Source of the DNA: Streptomyces spiramenti | GTDB lineage: Bacteria > Actinomycetota > Actinomycetes > Streptomycetales > Streptomycetaceae | DNA length: 36,967 bases | Direction: 5' to 3' | Assembly: GCF_012034385.1 (NCBI RefSeq) | Contig: NZ_JAAVJB010000029.1 | Coordinates: 1-36,967 of the forward strand | In this document: positions 23,450 through 31,398 of the stretch, one piece after another | Layout: each line of letters opens with the position of its first letter | Numbering within the stretch: the first letter of the stretch is position 1 | The notes under the pieces: model-generated | Told to the model about the DNA's origin: nothing | Database searches by the model: none | What the model saw: the letters and a program-made list of their open reading frames with translations, nothing else | Made by a program: the position numbers and the translations under genes

Positions 23450-23878
23450 GTGAGCCGCGCCGCAGAAGACTCGAACCGCCGCATGCTCCGGGTCCGTGAC
23501 GCGATGGACCGCGACTACGCGCGAGCCCTGGACGTGCCGTTCCTCGCCGGTCTCGCGCACGTCTCGCCGGCGCACTTCTCGCGGATCTTTCGGGCCACCT
23601 TCGGCGAAACGCCCCACCGCTACCTGCAGCGCCGCCGGGTGGAGCGGGCGATGTTCTTGCTCCGGCACACCGACCGCAGCGTGACCGACATCTGTTACGA
23701 GGTCGGGTTCAACAGCCCCGGCACCTTCAGTCGAACCTTTCGAGACATCGTCGGGAAGTCGCCGCGGGCCTTCCGGTGCGAGGGGGGAGTGGTCGCGGTG
23801 CCGACCTGCTTCACCATGGCATGGGTGCGACCCGCGTCCGCCCCGACCGGCCCGGAAGCGGCCGACCCGGACCGGTGA
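23450..23878 (+). CDS. AraC-family regulator without sensor domain, 142 aa
   Basis: Residues ~20-110 are the double helix-turn-helix of AraC (LDVPFLAGLAHVSPAHFSR, then FGETPHRYLQRRRVERA and SVTDICYEVGFNSPGTFSR, ending KSPRAFR). All conserved positions, including the PxxF/Y end, are present. There is no N-terminal ligand domain; a ~30-residue C-terminal tail follows. The GTG at 23450 lacks a good ribosome binding site. It precedes a VOC protein gene by 32 bases, and AraC/VOC pairs are common in streptomycetes, so it probably regulates its neighbour. The signal would have to come from elsewhere or from the VOC protein itself. Confidence 0.9.
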   Translation: MSRAAEDSNRRMLRVRDAMDRDYARALDVPFLAGLAHVSPAHFSRIFRATFGETPHRYLQRRRVERAMFLLRHTDRSVTDICYEVGFNSPGTFSRTFRDIVGKSPRAFRCEGGVVAVPTCFTMAWVRPASAPTGPEAADPDR

Positions 23879-23910
23879 CCGCGGCCCCGCCGCTCGGTAC
23901 CGTGGTACCC

Positions 23911-24321
23911 ATGTTCACCAGCATCACGCAGTCACAGATCTACGTCCTCGATCAGGACGAGGCCCACGACTTCTACGTCGGCAAGCTCGGCCTCGAGGTC
24001 GCCGCCGACTTCGACCTGGGGTTCATGCGCTGGCTCACCGTCAGCGTGCCCGGCCATCCCGAACGGCAGATCCTGCTGGAGAAGCCGGGCGCCCCGGCGA
24101 TGTCCGAGGAGACCGCGGCGCAGGTACGCGAGTTGGTGACCAAGGGGGCGATGGCCGGCTGGCTCATCCTCACCACGGACGACTGCCACAAGACCTACCG
24201 GACGCTGCTCGAACGAGGTGTCGAGTTCACCGAGGAGCCCACGAAGCGTCCCTACGGCATCGACTGCGGTCTCCGCGACCCCTTCGGCAACCGGATCCGG
24301 TTCACCCAGCCGACGACCTGA
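23911..24321 (+). CDS. VOC-family (glyoxalase/dioxygenase superfamily) protein, 136 aa
   Basis: The protein has the two beta-alpha-beta-beta-beta units of the fold: SQIYVLDQDEAHDFYVGKLGL, then MRWLTVSVPG and ILLEKPG; then GWLILTTDDCHKTYRTLLERGVEF and a closing YGIDCGLRDPFGNRIRFTQ. The DPFGN motif is the family hallmark. Such proteins bind a metal or a hydrophobic ligand, and some confer resistance by sequestration. Ligand residues are not complete by eye, since the first-strand His is replaced (Q). ATG 23911 is the first start after the AraC stop; the longer frame overlaps AraC and is rejected. A hairpin follows at 24324-24340. Confidence 0.88.
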   Translation: MFTSITQSQIYVLDQDEAHDFYVGKLGLEVAADFDLGFMRWLTVSVPGHPERQILLEKPGAPAMSEETAAQVRELVTKGAMAGWLILTTDDCHKTYRTLLERGVEFTEEPTKRPYGIDCGLRDPFGNRIRFTQPTT

Positions 24322-24323
24322 AC

Positions 24324-24340
24324 CCGCCCCGGCGGGGCGG
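24324..24340 (+). terminator. Short stem-loop after VOC gene
   Basis: CCGCCCC (24324-24330) and GGGGCGG (24334-24340) form a 7-bp stem with a 3-base loop, 3 bases after the stop codon. It could serve both the AraC/VOC operon and the convergent gene. Confidence 0.6.
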
Positions 24341-24482
24341 CGGATCGGCCGCCGAGCGGCAGCGCGCCGCCCCGGCCGCGGTCGACTGCTCCGGACAGGG
24401 CCGTCCACGCGCGAACGGCGGCGTCTCGACGGACGGCCGTGCCCGGACGCGGCGGGCGCGGGCCGGCGGGCACGGGCCCCGC

Positions 24483-24938
24483 TCAGCCGGCAGCCCGCTG
24501 GACCAGGGCCGTCAGCGCGGCCACCGCTCCCTCGCTCAGCTCGGTCACGGCGTACGAGGTGGGCCAGAGTCCGCTGTCGTCGTCCAGCGACGCCTCCGCG
24601 GTGAAACCGAAGGTCGAGTACGGCTCCTTGTCCGCGTCGCCGCTGCGGAAGAAGCAGACCACCTTGCCCGCTCGCGCGTAGGCGGGCTGTCCGTACCAGA
24701 GCTTGGGGGAGAGCTCGGGCGCGTGGGTGGTGACGATGGCGTGGATCCGCTCGGCCACCGCGCGGTCGGCGGGCGCCATCGCTGCGATCTTCGCCATCAC
24801 GTCGAGCTCTGCCGCTGCCGCCTTGCCGCCCCTGGGGCGGTCCGCCTCCGCTCTGAGCTCCGCGGCGCGTTCGCGCATCGCCGCGCGCTCCTCCGCCGAG
24901 AAGCCGTTGCCGCTCGCCGGTTCGGCGCTCCCGCTCAT
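24483..24938 (-). CDS. DUF1801-family protein, 151 aa
   Basis: The ATG at 24938 has AGGAGAG at a distance of 8 bases; an ATG six bases further upstream is a weaker alternative. Residues 1-60 are a charged helical region (SAEERAAMRERAAELRAEAD). The rest is the DUF1801 fold: ADRAVAERIHAIVTTHAPELSPKLWYGQPAYARAGKVVCFFRSG, then YSTFGFTAEASLDDD and WPTSYAVTELSE. The KLWYGQPAYA motif is the recognisable core. Members are small cytosolic proteins related to the Fra/YdhG iron-binding fold, mostly of unproven role. It is monocistronic and is convergent with the VOC gene. Confidence 0.85.
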   Translation of the reverse strand: MSGSAEPASGNGFSAEERAAMRERAAELRAEADRPRGGKAAAAELDVMAKIAAMAPADRAVAERIHAIVTTHAPELSPKLWYGQPAYARAGKVVCFFRSGDADKEPYSTFGFTAEASLDDDSGLWPTSYAVTELSEGAVAALTALVQRAAG

Positions 24939-25236
24939 CGTCATCACTCTCCTGTGGGTGGCCGGCTTCCTCGATCGGACCCTACGGCGCGGCCGGTCCC
25001 GGCGCTTCTCGAGATCTGACGGGTCGTCCGCCCCGCCCCGCCGACCACGCCGACCACGCACATCGAAATAGTGTGCTGATTTCTTATGAGTCGTGCGTGT
25101 TCGGCCAGCTCCGAGCAGTTCGTGCCATTCATCGGGAATTGGTCGGCGATCCTCCCGGATGGCGCTATACAGGATGGCTGAGGCGGGTGGGCGCCTCCTG
25201 TGAGTGGTGTGGGACGAGTGGGGAGAGGTCCGATCA

Positions 25237-25446
25237 GTGCTGACCGTCAACGTGGCCGTGCTGCTCGCGGTCGTGGTCGTCGCGCGTCTGTGTCGACGCA
25301 CGCAGGCGCGGAGCCGCACCGACGAGAAGGTGACCGTGGCCCTCGTCCTGGCGCTCGGGGTCGTGATCGCGCCGACCCCGGTCGGCCAGGCCCTCTTCAC
25401 CGCCCTCGGTGAGTTGGCGAGCGGCGTCACCAGGGCAGGACAGTGA
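25237..25446 (+). CDS. Small two-helix membrane protein, 69 aa
   Basis: The GTG at 25237 is chosen because GGGGAGAGG sits 8 bases upstream; an in-frame GTG at 25204 has no site. The product has two hydrophobic helices (LTVNVAVLLAVVVVARL and VALVLALGVVIAP) joined by a basic loop with RTDEKV, and a short C-terminal tail. Its stop overlaps the nuclease gene start (GTGA). It is therefore a membrane partner in a two-gene operon with the Mrr-type nuclease. I do not recognise a family. Confidence 0.7.
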   Translation: MLTVNVAVLLAVVVVARLCRRTQARSRTDEKVTVALVLALGVVIAPTPVGQALFTALGELASGVTRAGQ

Positions 25447-26192
25447 GCCCGCGCGCCGGAGGGCGCTCGCCGGCACGTGGCCGCGGAGCCCCTCGCCGCG
25501 CCCGCGCGGCCTCGCGCCGCGCCCCTGTGCGGCGCGGTCGTGCGGTCGGCGGGCGCCGACGGGCGCAGCGACCGAGCTTCGAGGCCGCGGCCCCCGTGCT
25601 CCTCGGGGTCGCCGCCCTGGCGGCATTCACCGACCGGCTGCTCGCCGTCTGGTGGGTGGCGGTCCTCACGGCGCTGCTCGCGCTGGGCGCCGGCGCCGAC
25701 CGGCCGGGGTCGCTGCGGCGCCGGTTTCGTCGGGGCCCCGCGAGCGGTAGGAGCGCGGACGAAGCACTCGCGGGGCTGGACGCCCTGCACCACTCGTGCT
25801 TCGAGGACGCGGTGCGGGACATGATGCGCCGCGACGGCTGCCGGGACGCAGCGCGCGTCGGGGGAGCCGGTGATCTCGGCGCCGACGTGACGGCCACCGA
25901 CCCCTTCGGGCGCCGCTGGGTGATCCAGTGCAAGCACCGGCGCCAGGGCGCTGCGGGCTCCCCGGTGGGAACGCAGGACTTCCAGGTGCTCAACGGCACC
26001 GCGCGCCAGGTGCACGGCGCCGACATCGCGGTGATCGTCACCAACGGTCGGGTGACGGCGCCGGCGGTCACCTTCGCCGGGCGGCAGCGGCTGCAGGTGG
26101 TGGACCGCCCCGTCCTCGGAGCCTGGGCGTCCGGCTCGCACCCGCTCTGGGAACTGCTGCGCACCGTTCCGCCGCCCCGTTCCCCCGGCTGA
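25443..26192 (+). CDS. Membrane-anchored Mrr-type restriction endonuclease, 249 aa
   Basis: Residues 1-45 are Arg-rich; two membrane helices follow (about 47-62 and 68-84). A linker leads to a C-terminal Mrr/restriction-endonuclease domain (110-235). The catalytic D148 (GDLGADVT) and Q162-x-K164 (WVIQCKH) fit the Mrr subgroup, in which the usual E of the D-E-x-K motif is Q. The helix with FEDAVRDMMRRDGC precedes it. The protein is therefore a DNA nuclease held at the membrane. It starts in a GTGA overlap with the small membrane protein gene. A homologue with the same plan lies at 35209-35955. No methylase or other restriction subunit is near. Confidence 0.86.
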   Translation: MSPRAGGRSPARGRGAPRRARAASRRAPVRRGRAVGGRRRAQRPSFEAAAPVLLGVAALAAFTDRLLAVWWVAVLTALLALGAGADRPGSLRRRFRRGPASGRSADEALAGLDALHHSCFEDAVRDMMRRDGCRDAARVGGAGDLGADVTATDPFGRRWVIQCKHRRQGAAGSPVGTQDFQVLNGTARQVHGADIAVIVTNGRVTAPAVTFAGRQRLQVVDRPVLGAWASGSHPLWELLRTVPPPRSPG

Positions 26193-26245
26193 CGCACAAC
26201 GCGCCCGCCGTCGCCCCGCATCGTGGCCGTGGCCGGGGGCACCGC

Positions 26246-26845
26246 TCAGCTGTCGGACCGCGCTCGGCGTGAGGGCGTCACGCCGGTGAGGTCGGGTACG
26301 CCGAACTCGCCGGCCAGCGCCGCGAAACGGCGCACCTTGTCGGCGCCGAACCTGCCGACCACGGGGGCGTACTCGCGGTACGTCAGCAGTGCGCCGGGCC
26401 TCGACTTCGAGTGGAACTTGTCCGCATACATGGCCAGGCGTTCCTCGCGTGTCTCCGCCAGGTGGTCGGCAGGCGGGACCGGGAGCCGTTGCTCGACCAC
26501 ATCGGAGCGGCTGAGCCCGACCCCGGTGTGGCAGGAGCAGAACCGGCACAACCGCGTGGGGAAGCCCGCGTCTGCGAGCAGGTCGTGACCGAGCGGCCTG
26601 TGCCGCACGTAGTTCGCCTCCTCCAGACGCCCGGCCGTGCCGTACATCCGATACACCCCGATGTCGTGCAGCAGGCACCCCGCGCGCACCAGGTCCTCGT
26701 CCACGGCGACGGTCTGATCCCGGAGCAGCAGCTGTGCGATCTCCCAGACCGTCCCGCAATGCCCCAGGACGCGGCGGTAGGCGGTGGTTGACGGGGCGTG
26801 GTCCCGGCGCAGCGCGCGAATCTCCCGCTCGGACGGCGGGCTCAC
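26246..26845 (-). CDS. HD-domain phosphohydrolase-like protein, 199 aa
   Basis: The HD metal-binding pattern is visible: H in YRRVLGHCGTVWEIAQLL, then HD in AGCLLHDIGVYRMYG and H in YVRHRPLGHDLLADAG. A C-terminal helical region ends KVRRFAALAGEFGVPDL. The GTG at 26845 follows GGGGGAAG at 6 bases, while the longer upstream frame is unsupported. The type resembles short HD proteins that hydrolyse nucleotides or cyclic nucleotides, but substrate cannot be deduced. A C-x-C pair lies in RLCRFCSCHTG between the HD motif and the tail, which is unusual. It is convergent with the nuclease gene. Confidence 0.82.
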   Translation of the reverse strand: MSPPSEREIRALRRDHAPSTTAYRRVLGHCGTVWEIAQLLLRDQTVAVDEDLVRAGCLLHDIGVYRMYGTAGRLEEANYVRHRPLGHDLLADAGFPTRLCRFCSCHTGVGLSRSDVVEQRLPVPPADHLAETREERLAMYADKFHSKSRPGALLTYREYAPVVGRFGADKVRRFAALAGEFGVPDLTGVTPSRRARSDS

Positions 26846-27020
26846 CGGCTGCTTCCCCCGGCGCGATCCGCGCCGCGACCTCGGTGGACGCGCTCTCGGT
26901 GGAAGCGGTCTCGGTGCACGGCCAGGCCCGTCCGTCCCGCTGCGCGGTCTCCGGTTCATGGCGCGCGGCCCGCCCCCGCCCGCCCCGGGGCAGGGTTCCG
27001 CCCGCTGCCCGCCTTCCGTC

Positions 27021-27947
27021 TCAACTCCGGCTGCCCGCCCGCGCCCCACCCGGGGCAGGGGCCTCGGCCACCGGCCTTGCGGCGGACCGGCCGGCTCCCC
27101 GGGACGGCGTCGCCCACGACAGCAGCACCGCCACCCCTCCCAGCGTCAGGGCAACCCACTGCGCAGCTCCCGGGGTCTCGGAGAACATCACCCAGGCCCA
27201 CACGGTGGTGACCGGGGGCGTCAGGTAGAGCAGCAGGCTCGTGCGGGAGCTGCCCAGGCGGCGCAAGCAGACGGCGAAGGCGGCGTAGCCACCGAGTCCG
27301 GAGAGCACCACCAGCCAGGCCAGCGCGCCCACGACCGTCGGCGTCACCGTCAGGGCGAGCCCGCCGGTCACGGCGGCGAAGGCCAGGAAGACGCCGGCGG
27401 AGAGCGCCACCTGGACGCAGAGACAGCTCAGGACGTCGGCCGTCGGCCGCCACCGGCGTTCGAGAAGCGCCGCCCCCGACAGGCCGAGCAGGCCCGCCAC
27501 GGGGAGCAGCAGCCCGGCACCCAGGCTCCCGAGGTCGCCTCCGACGCTGACCGCCACCGCGAGCAGCCCCACCAGCAGGCCGGCCACCTGCACGGGCCGG
27601 GCGGAGTCGTCCCAGGCGAGACGGCCGACCACCATGACCAGCATCGGTTGCATCGCACAGACCAGGGCCACCGTGCCCGCCCCGACACCGCCGGCGGACG
27701 CCCCGAAGACACCGCCGAGGAAGACCACGTGCGCCAGCAGGCCGATGACGCACTGCTCGGCCACGCCCCGCGCGGTGATCACGGCCCGACGAGTGAGTGC
27801 CACGGCGGTGACCAGCACCGCCGCCGTGATCAGGTAGCGCCAGGCCAGGACCCCGGAGACGGAGCCCGCGGGGCCGGCCAGCACCGCCCCGACGAACCCG
27901 GAGGACCACAACACCACGAACGCGCCCGCCCATCCGAAACTCTTCAT
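27021..27947 (-). CDS. EamA/DMT-family transporter, 308 aa
   Basis: Ten hydrophobic helices in two repeats of five make up the protein. It starts KSFGWAGAFVVLWSSGFVG, with an AWRYLITAAVL segment in helix 2 and CAMQPMLVMVVGRLAWDDS in the first repeat's end. The second repeat has LSGLGGYAAFAVCLRRLGSSRTSLLLYLTPPVTT, the EamA signature. A hydrophilic Arg/Pro/Ala tail follows. It is a drug/metabolite efflux protein of unknown substrate. ATG 27947 lies next to the divergent TetR gene; the message may be nearly leaderless because a TATATG box is only 8 bases upstream. Regulation by the TetR protein is the standard layout. Confidence 0.88.
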   Translation of the reverse strand: MKSFGWAGAFVVLWSSGFVGAVLAGPAGSVSGVLAWRYLITAAVLVTAVALTRRAVITARGVAEQCVIGLLAHVVFLGGVFGASAGGVGAGTVALVCAMQPMLVMVVGRLAWDDSARPVQVAGLLVGLLAVAVSVGGDLGSLGAGLLLPVAGLLGLSGAALLERRWRPTADVLSCLCVQVALSAGVFLAFAAVTGGLALTVTPTVVGALAWLVVLSGLGGYAAFAVCLRRLGSSRTSLLLYLTPPVTTVWAWVMFSETPGAAQWVALTLGGVAVLLSWATPSRGAGRSAARPVAEAPAPGGARAGSRS

Positions 27948-28015
27948 GCCCGCATATAAACACACCGGTCGGTATACTCGCTGTGTACCCGTTTCCCACC
28001 TCTGGGGAGAGCAGC
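27948..28015. promoter_or_regulatory. Divergent EamA/TetR promoter region with TetR-type operator
   Basis: ACACA and TGTGT flank 17 bases, giving a 27-bp dyad (27961-27987), with TATACT as the -10 element of the TetR gene inside it (27972-27977). A second ACCGGTCGGT-like block lies between the arms. Repressor binding here would block both genes. The SD of the TetR gene (GGGGAGAG) is at 28004-28011. Confidence 0.6.
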
Positions 28016-28615
28016 ATGCGCGCACCCGAAGACCTGGACGGCCTCGCGCCGGCACCGAACCCGACGACGACCCCGGCCGGTGAGCGGCTCCTGGCCGCGG
28101 CGGAGGAGCTCTTCTACGGGCAGGGCATCGGGGCCGTGGGCGTGGACCTCGTCGCCGAATCGGCCGGGGTCACCAAGCGCACCCTCTACCAGCGGTTCGG
28201 CTCCAAGCAGGAGCTGGTGGTGGCGTACCTCGGGCGCCGCGCCCACCGATGGCAGACCATGCTTCTGGCGGAACTCGCCCGCTATCCGGCCGGGCCGGAG
28301 CGGGCGCTCGCGGTGTTCGCCGTAGCGGAGCGGTGGGCGGCGGGGAACCCACGCGGCTGCGCCTTCGTCAACGCTTGGGCGGAGCTGGGCACCAGCACCC
28401 CGGCGGTCGGTGACGCGATCCGCGAGGAGAAGCGCTGGATGTTGGGGCTCTTCCGGCATCTGACAGGGGACCCGCTCGTGGCGGAGCACCTTCACTTGCT
28501 GTACGAAGGGGCGCACGTCACCGCTACGACGCTGGGCGACGACGCCGCCCACGCCAAGGCCGGGGCGGCGGCTCGAACCCTGCTGGCCGCCGCCGGGGGC
28601 GCGCCGGCACCGTGA
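28016..28615 (+). CDS. TetR-family transcriptional repressor, 199 aa
   Basis: The TetR helix-turn-helix is at about residues 23-70: [21 protein letters not shown], then [26 protein letters not shown]. The C-terminal ligand domain contains [12 protein letters not shown] and the [14 protein letters not shown] helix, seen in the subgroup that controls efflux pumps. ATG 28016 has a good GGGGAGAG site. It is divergent from the EamA transporter, and the shared region contains a suitable operator. Ligand is unknown but may be the pump's substrate. Confidence 0.92.
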   Translation: MRAPEDLDGLAPAPNPTTTPAGERLLAAAEELFYGQGIGAVGVDLVAESAGVTKRTLYQRFGSKQELVVAYLGRRAHRWQTMLLAELARYPAGPERALAVFAVAERWAAGNPRGCAFVNAWAELGTSTPAVGDAIREEKRWMLGLFRHLTGDPLVAEHLHLLYEGAHVTATTLGDDAAHAKAGAAARTLLAAAGGAPAP

Positions 28616-28642
28616 CGCCGCACGCCGCACGCCGCACGCCGC
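28615..28642 (+). repeat. Four tandem copies of ACGCCGC
   Basis: Four perfect copies of the 7-base unit ACGCCGC follow the TetR stop codon directly. Such short tandem runs can vary in copy number by slippage; here the run is untranslated, so no phase-variable product is implied. Confidence 0.8.
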
Positions 28643-28715
28643 TCCTGCCGGCGGGGAGCCCGGACGGCCCCGGCCCCCTGGACCTCCCGACGTGTCGCCC
28701 CGGAGCGTCGCGGGG

Positions 28716-28994
28716 TCACTTCCGGCCGGGCGCGGCCGTGAAGCGGTCGGTGCCCAGGAGGGACAGCAGCCGCAGCTTCTCCTGGCTCTCGGTCCGCGGC
28801 CCGGTGGTGAGGACCAGCAGCGTCTGGGACCGGTCCTCGGTGAAGAGCGCCTGGCAGTCGAGTTCGAGGGCTCCGACTTCCGGGTGCAGCAGCGTCTTGC
28901 GATCAGCGAACCGTTGGGCGACCTCATGGCGCTCCCACAGTTCGGCGAACTCCTCGCTCGCCCGGAGCAGGGCACGGACAAACTGGCTGTGGTT
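28716..28994 (-). pseudogene. C-terminal fragment of an MmyB-type regulator
   Basis: The 92 residues before the stop match the end of an XRE/MmyB ligand-binding domain: [21 protein letters not shown], then the [14 protein letters not shown] strand and [20 protein letters not shown]. The same region of the intact regulator at 14978 has an equivalent order. Everything upstream (helix-turn-helix and most of the ligand domain) is missing: at about 28990 the DNA turns into a short-chain dehydrogenase reading the other way. No start codon with a ribosome binding site exists. This is the surviving half of a deleted regulator gene. Confidence 0.75.
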
Positions 28995-29798
28995 TCCGGA
29001 GGCAGTGACGGAATCGGTCTGGGGTTCGCCCGCCGTCTGGCGGACGCCGCGGCGGAGGTGGTCATACCGGTGCGCGACCCCGTCAAGGGACGAGCGGCAC
29101 TCGACCGGATCGGCGGCACCTCCTCCACCCGCGTGCTCGACCTCGCCTCGCTGCGTTCGGTCGCCGCGCTGGCGCCGGCTCAACGACGAGGGCCGCCCGA
29201 TCCACATCCTGGTCAACAACGCCGGCGTGATGACGCCGCCCACCCGGCACACCACCACCGACGGGTTCGCGCTGCAGTTCGGCACCAACCACCTCGGGCA
29301 CGTCGCCCTCGTCGCCGGGATCCTGCCGCTGCTGGTCGCGGGCGCCGCCCGGGTGACGACGCAGTCCGCGCCGGCCGCTGTCATGGCCGGGCGCGCGGAC
29401 TGGTCCGACCTGCAGTCCGAGCGCGACTCCAGGCCGTGGCCTGCCGGCTGGGGGATCACCAGCAACGTCGCGCACCCCGGCTCCACCGCCACCAACCTCC
29501 AGTCGGCCGGCCCGCGCATGGGCGCGGCCGAGCACCGTTCGACGCGGCGTTCCGATTCCTCGCCCCACTGGGTTGGCCGGTCCAGCGTGTCGAGGGCGGC
29601 CTGCGCCCCGCGTTGTGCGCCGCCACGAGACCCAGCGCCCGGTGCGGTCGCTTCTACGGGCCGCGCGGCTTGGGGCACCTCACGGGGGCGGCGAGCGCGG
29701 AGAGGATCTACCGTGCCGCCCGCGACCCGGAGGTCGCGGCGCTGACGTGGGAGAGGTCGTGCGAGTTGGCCGGCGTGTCCTTCCCGTCGGCACCGTGA
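28977..29798 (+). pseudogene. Decayed short-chain dehydrogenase with frameshifts and active-site loss
   Basis: The cofactor motif is in the first frame ([19 protein letters not shown], degenerate TGxxxGxG with Ser/Gly changes). Near 29175 the frame changes and the middle follows: [33 protein letters not shown], then WSDLQSERD running straight into [20 protein letters not shown]. In intact members some 25-30 residues with the catalytic Tyr-x-x-x-Lys lie between these two, so the active site is gone. Around 29530 the frame returns and encodes a normal C-terminus (RYLAPLGWP-like RFLAPLGWP, then [21 protein letters not shown]). No start codon or promoter is left because the 5' end was lost in the same event that truncated the regulator. 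Confidence 0.8.
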
Positions 29799-29813
29799 CG
29801 CCCGCTCCTCCGG

Positions 29814-30992
29814 TCAGGGGGCGGCGCGTGCGGGGGCGGTGTACGCGTCCCGTTCGACCACGACCATGGCGGCGTCGTCCTCCAGCCGCCCCCGCACGTG
29901 CTGGAGGAGGGCCGTCCGCAGCCGCTCCAACAGCTGCTGCGGCGGGCTGTCGTCGAGCCGCGCCAGGTGGGCGTTCAGCTCGAAGAAGTTCCGGGCGGGG
30001 TCGCGGGCCTCGACCACCCCGTCGGTGTACAGCAGCAGCCGGTCGCCGGGGCCGAACGGGTAGGTCTCCGCGTGGGTGGGGGCGGAGCCGAGGAACTCCG
30101 CGAGTCCGAGTGGCGGCAACGGGACCGCGGCCTCAAGCGGCCGGGTCTCCGCGCCGCTGAGCAGCAGCGGTGGGGGATGGCCGCGGCTCACCAGTTCGAC
30201 GACGGGCTCGGCCGGTACCTGGGCGAGGACCGCCGTCACGAACTGCTCCGCGGGGTCGTGCGGCCCCGGCGCCTCGACGAGTTCCTCCGCGCGGCATATC
30301 TCCCGCCGGAGCGCGGCCTCGCACCGCGTCATCACGTCGGCCAGCTCGGCCTCGTAGTGGGCCGCCTCCCGGAACGCGCCCAGTACGGCGGCGGTGGTGC
30401 GCACCGCGGGCAGCCCCTTGCCCCGGACATCACCCACGATGACCCTGATGCCGTACGGGGTGGAGAGCACCTCGTAGAGGTCGCCGCCGATGCGCGCTCC
30501 CGCCTCGGCGGCCAGGTAGACGCCCGCGGCCCGCGCTCCCTCCAGGCGGCCGGGCACCGGCCGCAGCACCACGTCCTGGGAGACCTGGGCGATGCGCCGC
30601 ACGTGTGCGAGCTCCCGTTCCCTCCGGGCCCGCGCCGCGCTCGTCGCGAGACTGGCCAGGGAGACCAGCAGCAGCGCCGACAGGTTGGCGTAGACCTGCT
30701 GGCTCCCCCACGCCTGGTTGTAGGTCGCCGTGGTGCAACTGGCGAGCGCCGTCACGACGGCCACCGTCGCCGTCCCGGCGGGGCCCATCGTGAGCGCGGC
30801 CAGCGCCGGAGCAGGTGTGAGGAAGGGGCCGGTGTAGAGGAAATGGGCAGGGGAGAGCTCGATGGCGACCACCGCGACCACCGCCACGAACGGCAGGACC
30901 CGTGCGGCGGTGAACAGGGCACTGCCGGGACGGATCAGGGTCGCCTCGGACGGCCCGCGGAGCATGCGCATAGCCCGAGCGTCCCACCACAT
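29814..30992 (-). CDS. SpoIIE-type PP2C protein phosphatase with N-terminal membrane domain, 392 aa
   Basis: Residues ~28-120 have four hydrophobic helices. A basic coiled segment (RARRERELAHVRRIAQVSQD) connects to the phosphatase domain (about 150-385). Its metal-binding motifs are visible: GARIGGDLYEV (D171), VGDVRGKGLPAV (D188), a SRGHPPPLLL motif, DRLLLYTDGVVEARD and the last LEDDAAMVVVE. In this family it dephosphorylates STAS anti-sigma antagonists, activating a sigma factor. ATG 30992 has GGAG only 3 bases away; ATG 30971 is an alternative. Its possible substrates include the STAS protein at 19251, which is distant and not co-transcribed. Confidence 0.9.
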   Translation of the reverse strand: MWWDARAMRMLRGPSEATLIRPGSALFTAARVLPFVAVVAVVAIELSPAHFLYTGPFLTPAPALAALTMGPAGTATVAVVTALASCTTATYNQAWGSQQVYANLSALLLVSLASLATSAARARRERELAHVRRIAQVSQDVVLRPVPGRLEGARAAGVYLAAEAGARIGGDLYEVLSTPYGIRVIVGDVRGKGLPAVRTTAAVLGAFREAAHYEAELADVMTRCEAALRREICRAEELVEAPGPHDPAEQFVTAVLAQVPAEPVVELVSRGHPPPLLLSGAETRPLEAAVPLPPLGLAEFLGSAPTHAETYPFGPGDRLLLYTDGVVEARDPARNFFELNAHLARLDDSPPQQLLERLRTALLQHVRGRLEDDAAMVVVERDAYTAPARAAP

Positions 30993-31398
30993 CAGCTCCG
31001 GCGCTCGGTCCGGCAGATCTCGGCGACCGCGGGAGGGGGAGCACCGATCGCGCCCGTGCAGCGGGGCGAGCCGCGACGGACCGTGCTCCGCCCGGCAGTC
31101 CGGCCGAAGCCGGCCGCGTCCCCGCACGCGGCCGAACGACTGACGGAAGAACGGTCCGGCCCGGGGGCTCGTCCTGCTGCGCACCCGCCGGCGCCGCTGC
31201 GGGTGAGCGCTCGTGCGCCGATCGCGGCGCACCCGTCATTGACTCTGCCCCAGGGGCAGGGTTTGCAATGGGAGGCGCCCCTGCCGAAGCCTGTGCCGCG
31301 GGCGGACACCAGGCGAGACCCGGCCCCGGACATCCGGATCGCCGCGTTCGCCGGCACAGGCCCGACCGTCGTGACCCGACACGGAGTCCCGGAACAAG
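30993..31398. other. 406-bp gap with one clear promoter and no gene
   Basis: No supported coding frame lies between the phosphatase and the membrane-protein gene. The stretch holds the phosphatase promoter (unseen) and, at 31239-31269, a MerR-type promoter pointing to the right. The frames running through it are long only because of high GC. Confidence 0.5.
31239..31269 (+). promoter_or_regulatory. MerR-type promoter with 19-bp spacer, orphan
   Basis: TTGACT (31239-31244) and TGCAAT (31264-31269) are separated by exactly 19 bases, the spacing of MerR-regulated promoters. The spacer contains the perfect dyad CTGCCCC-A-GGGGCAG (31245-31259). No MerR gene adjoins it; the only MerR gene of the window is at 18408. 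It points to the membrane-protein gene at 31399 across a 129-base leader. Confidence 0.68.
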
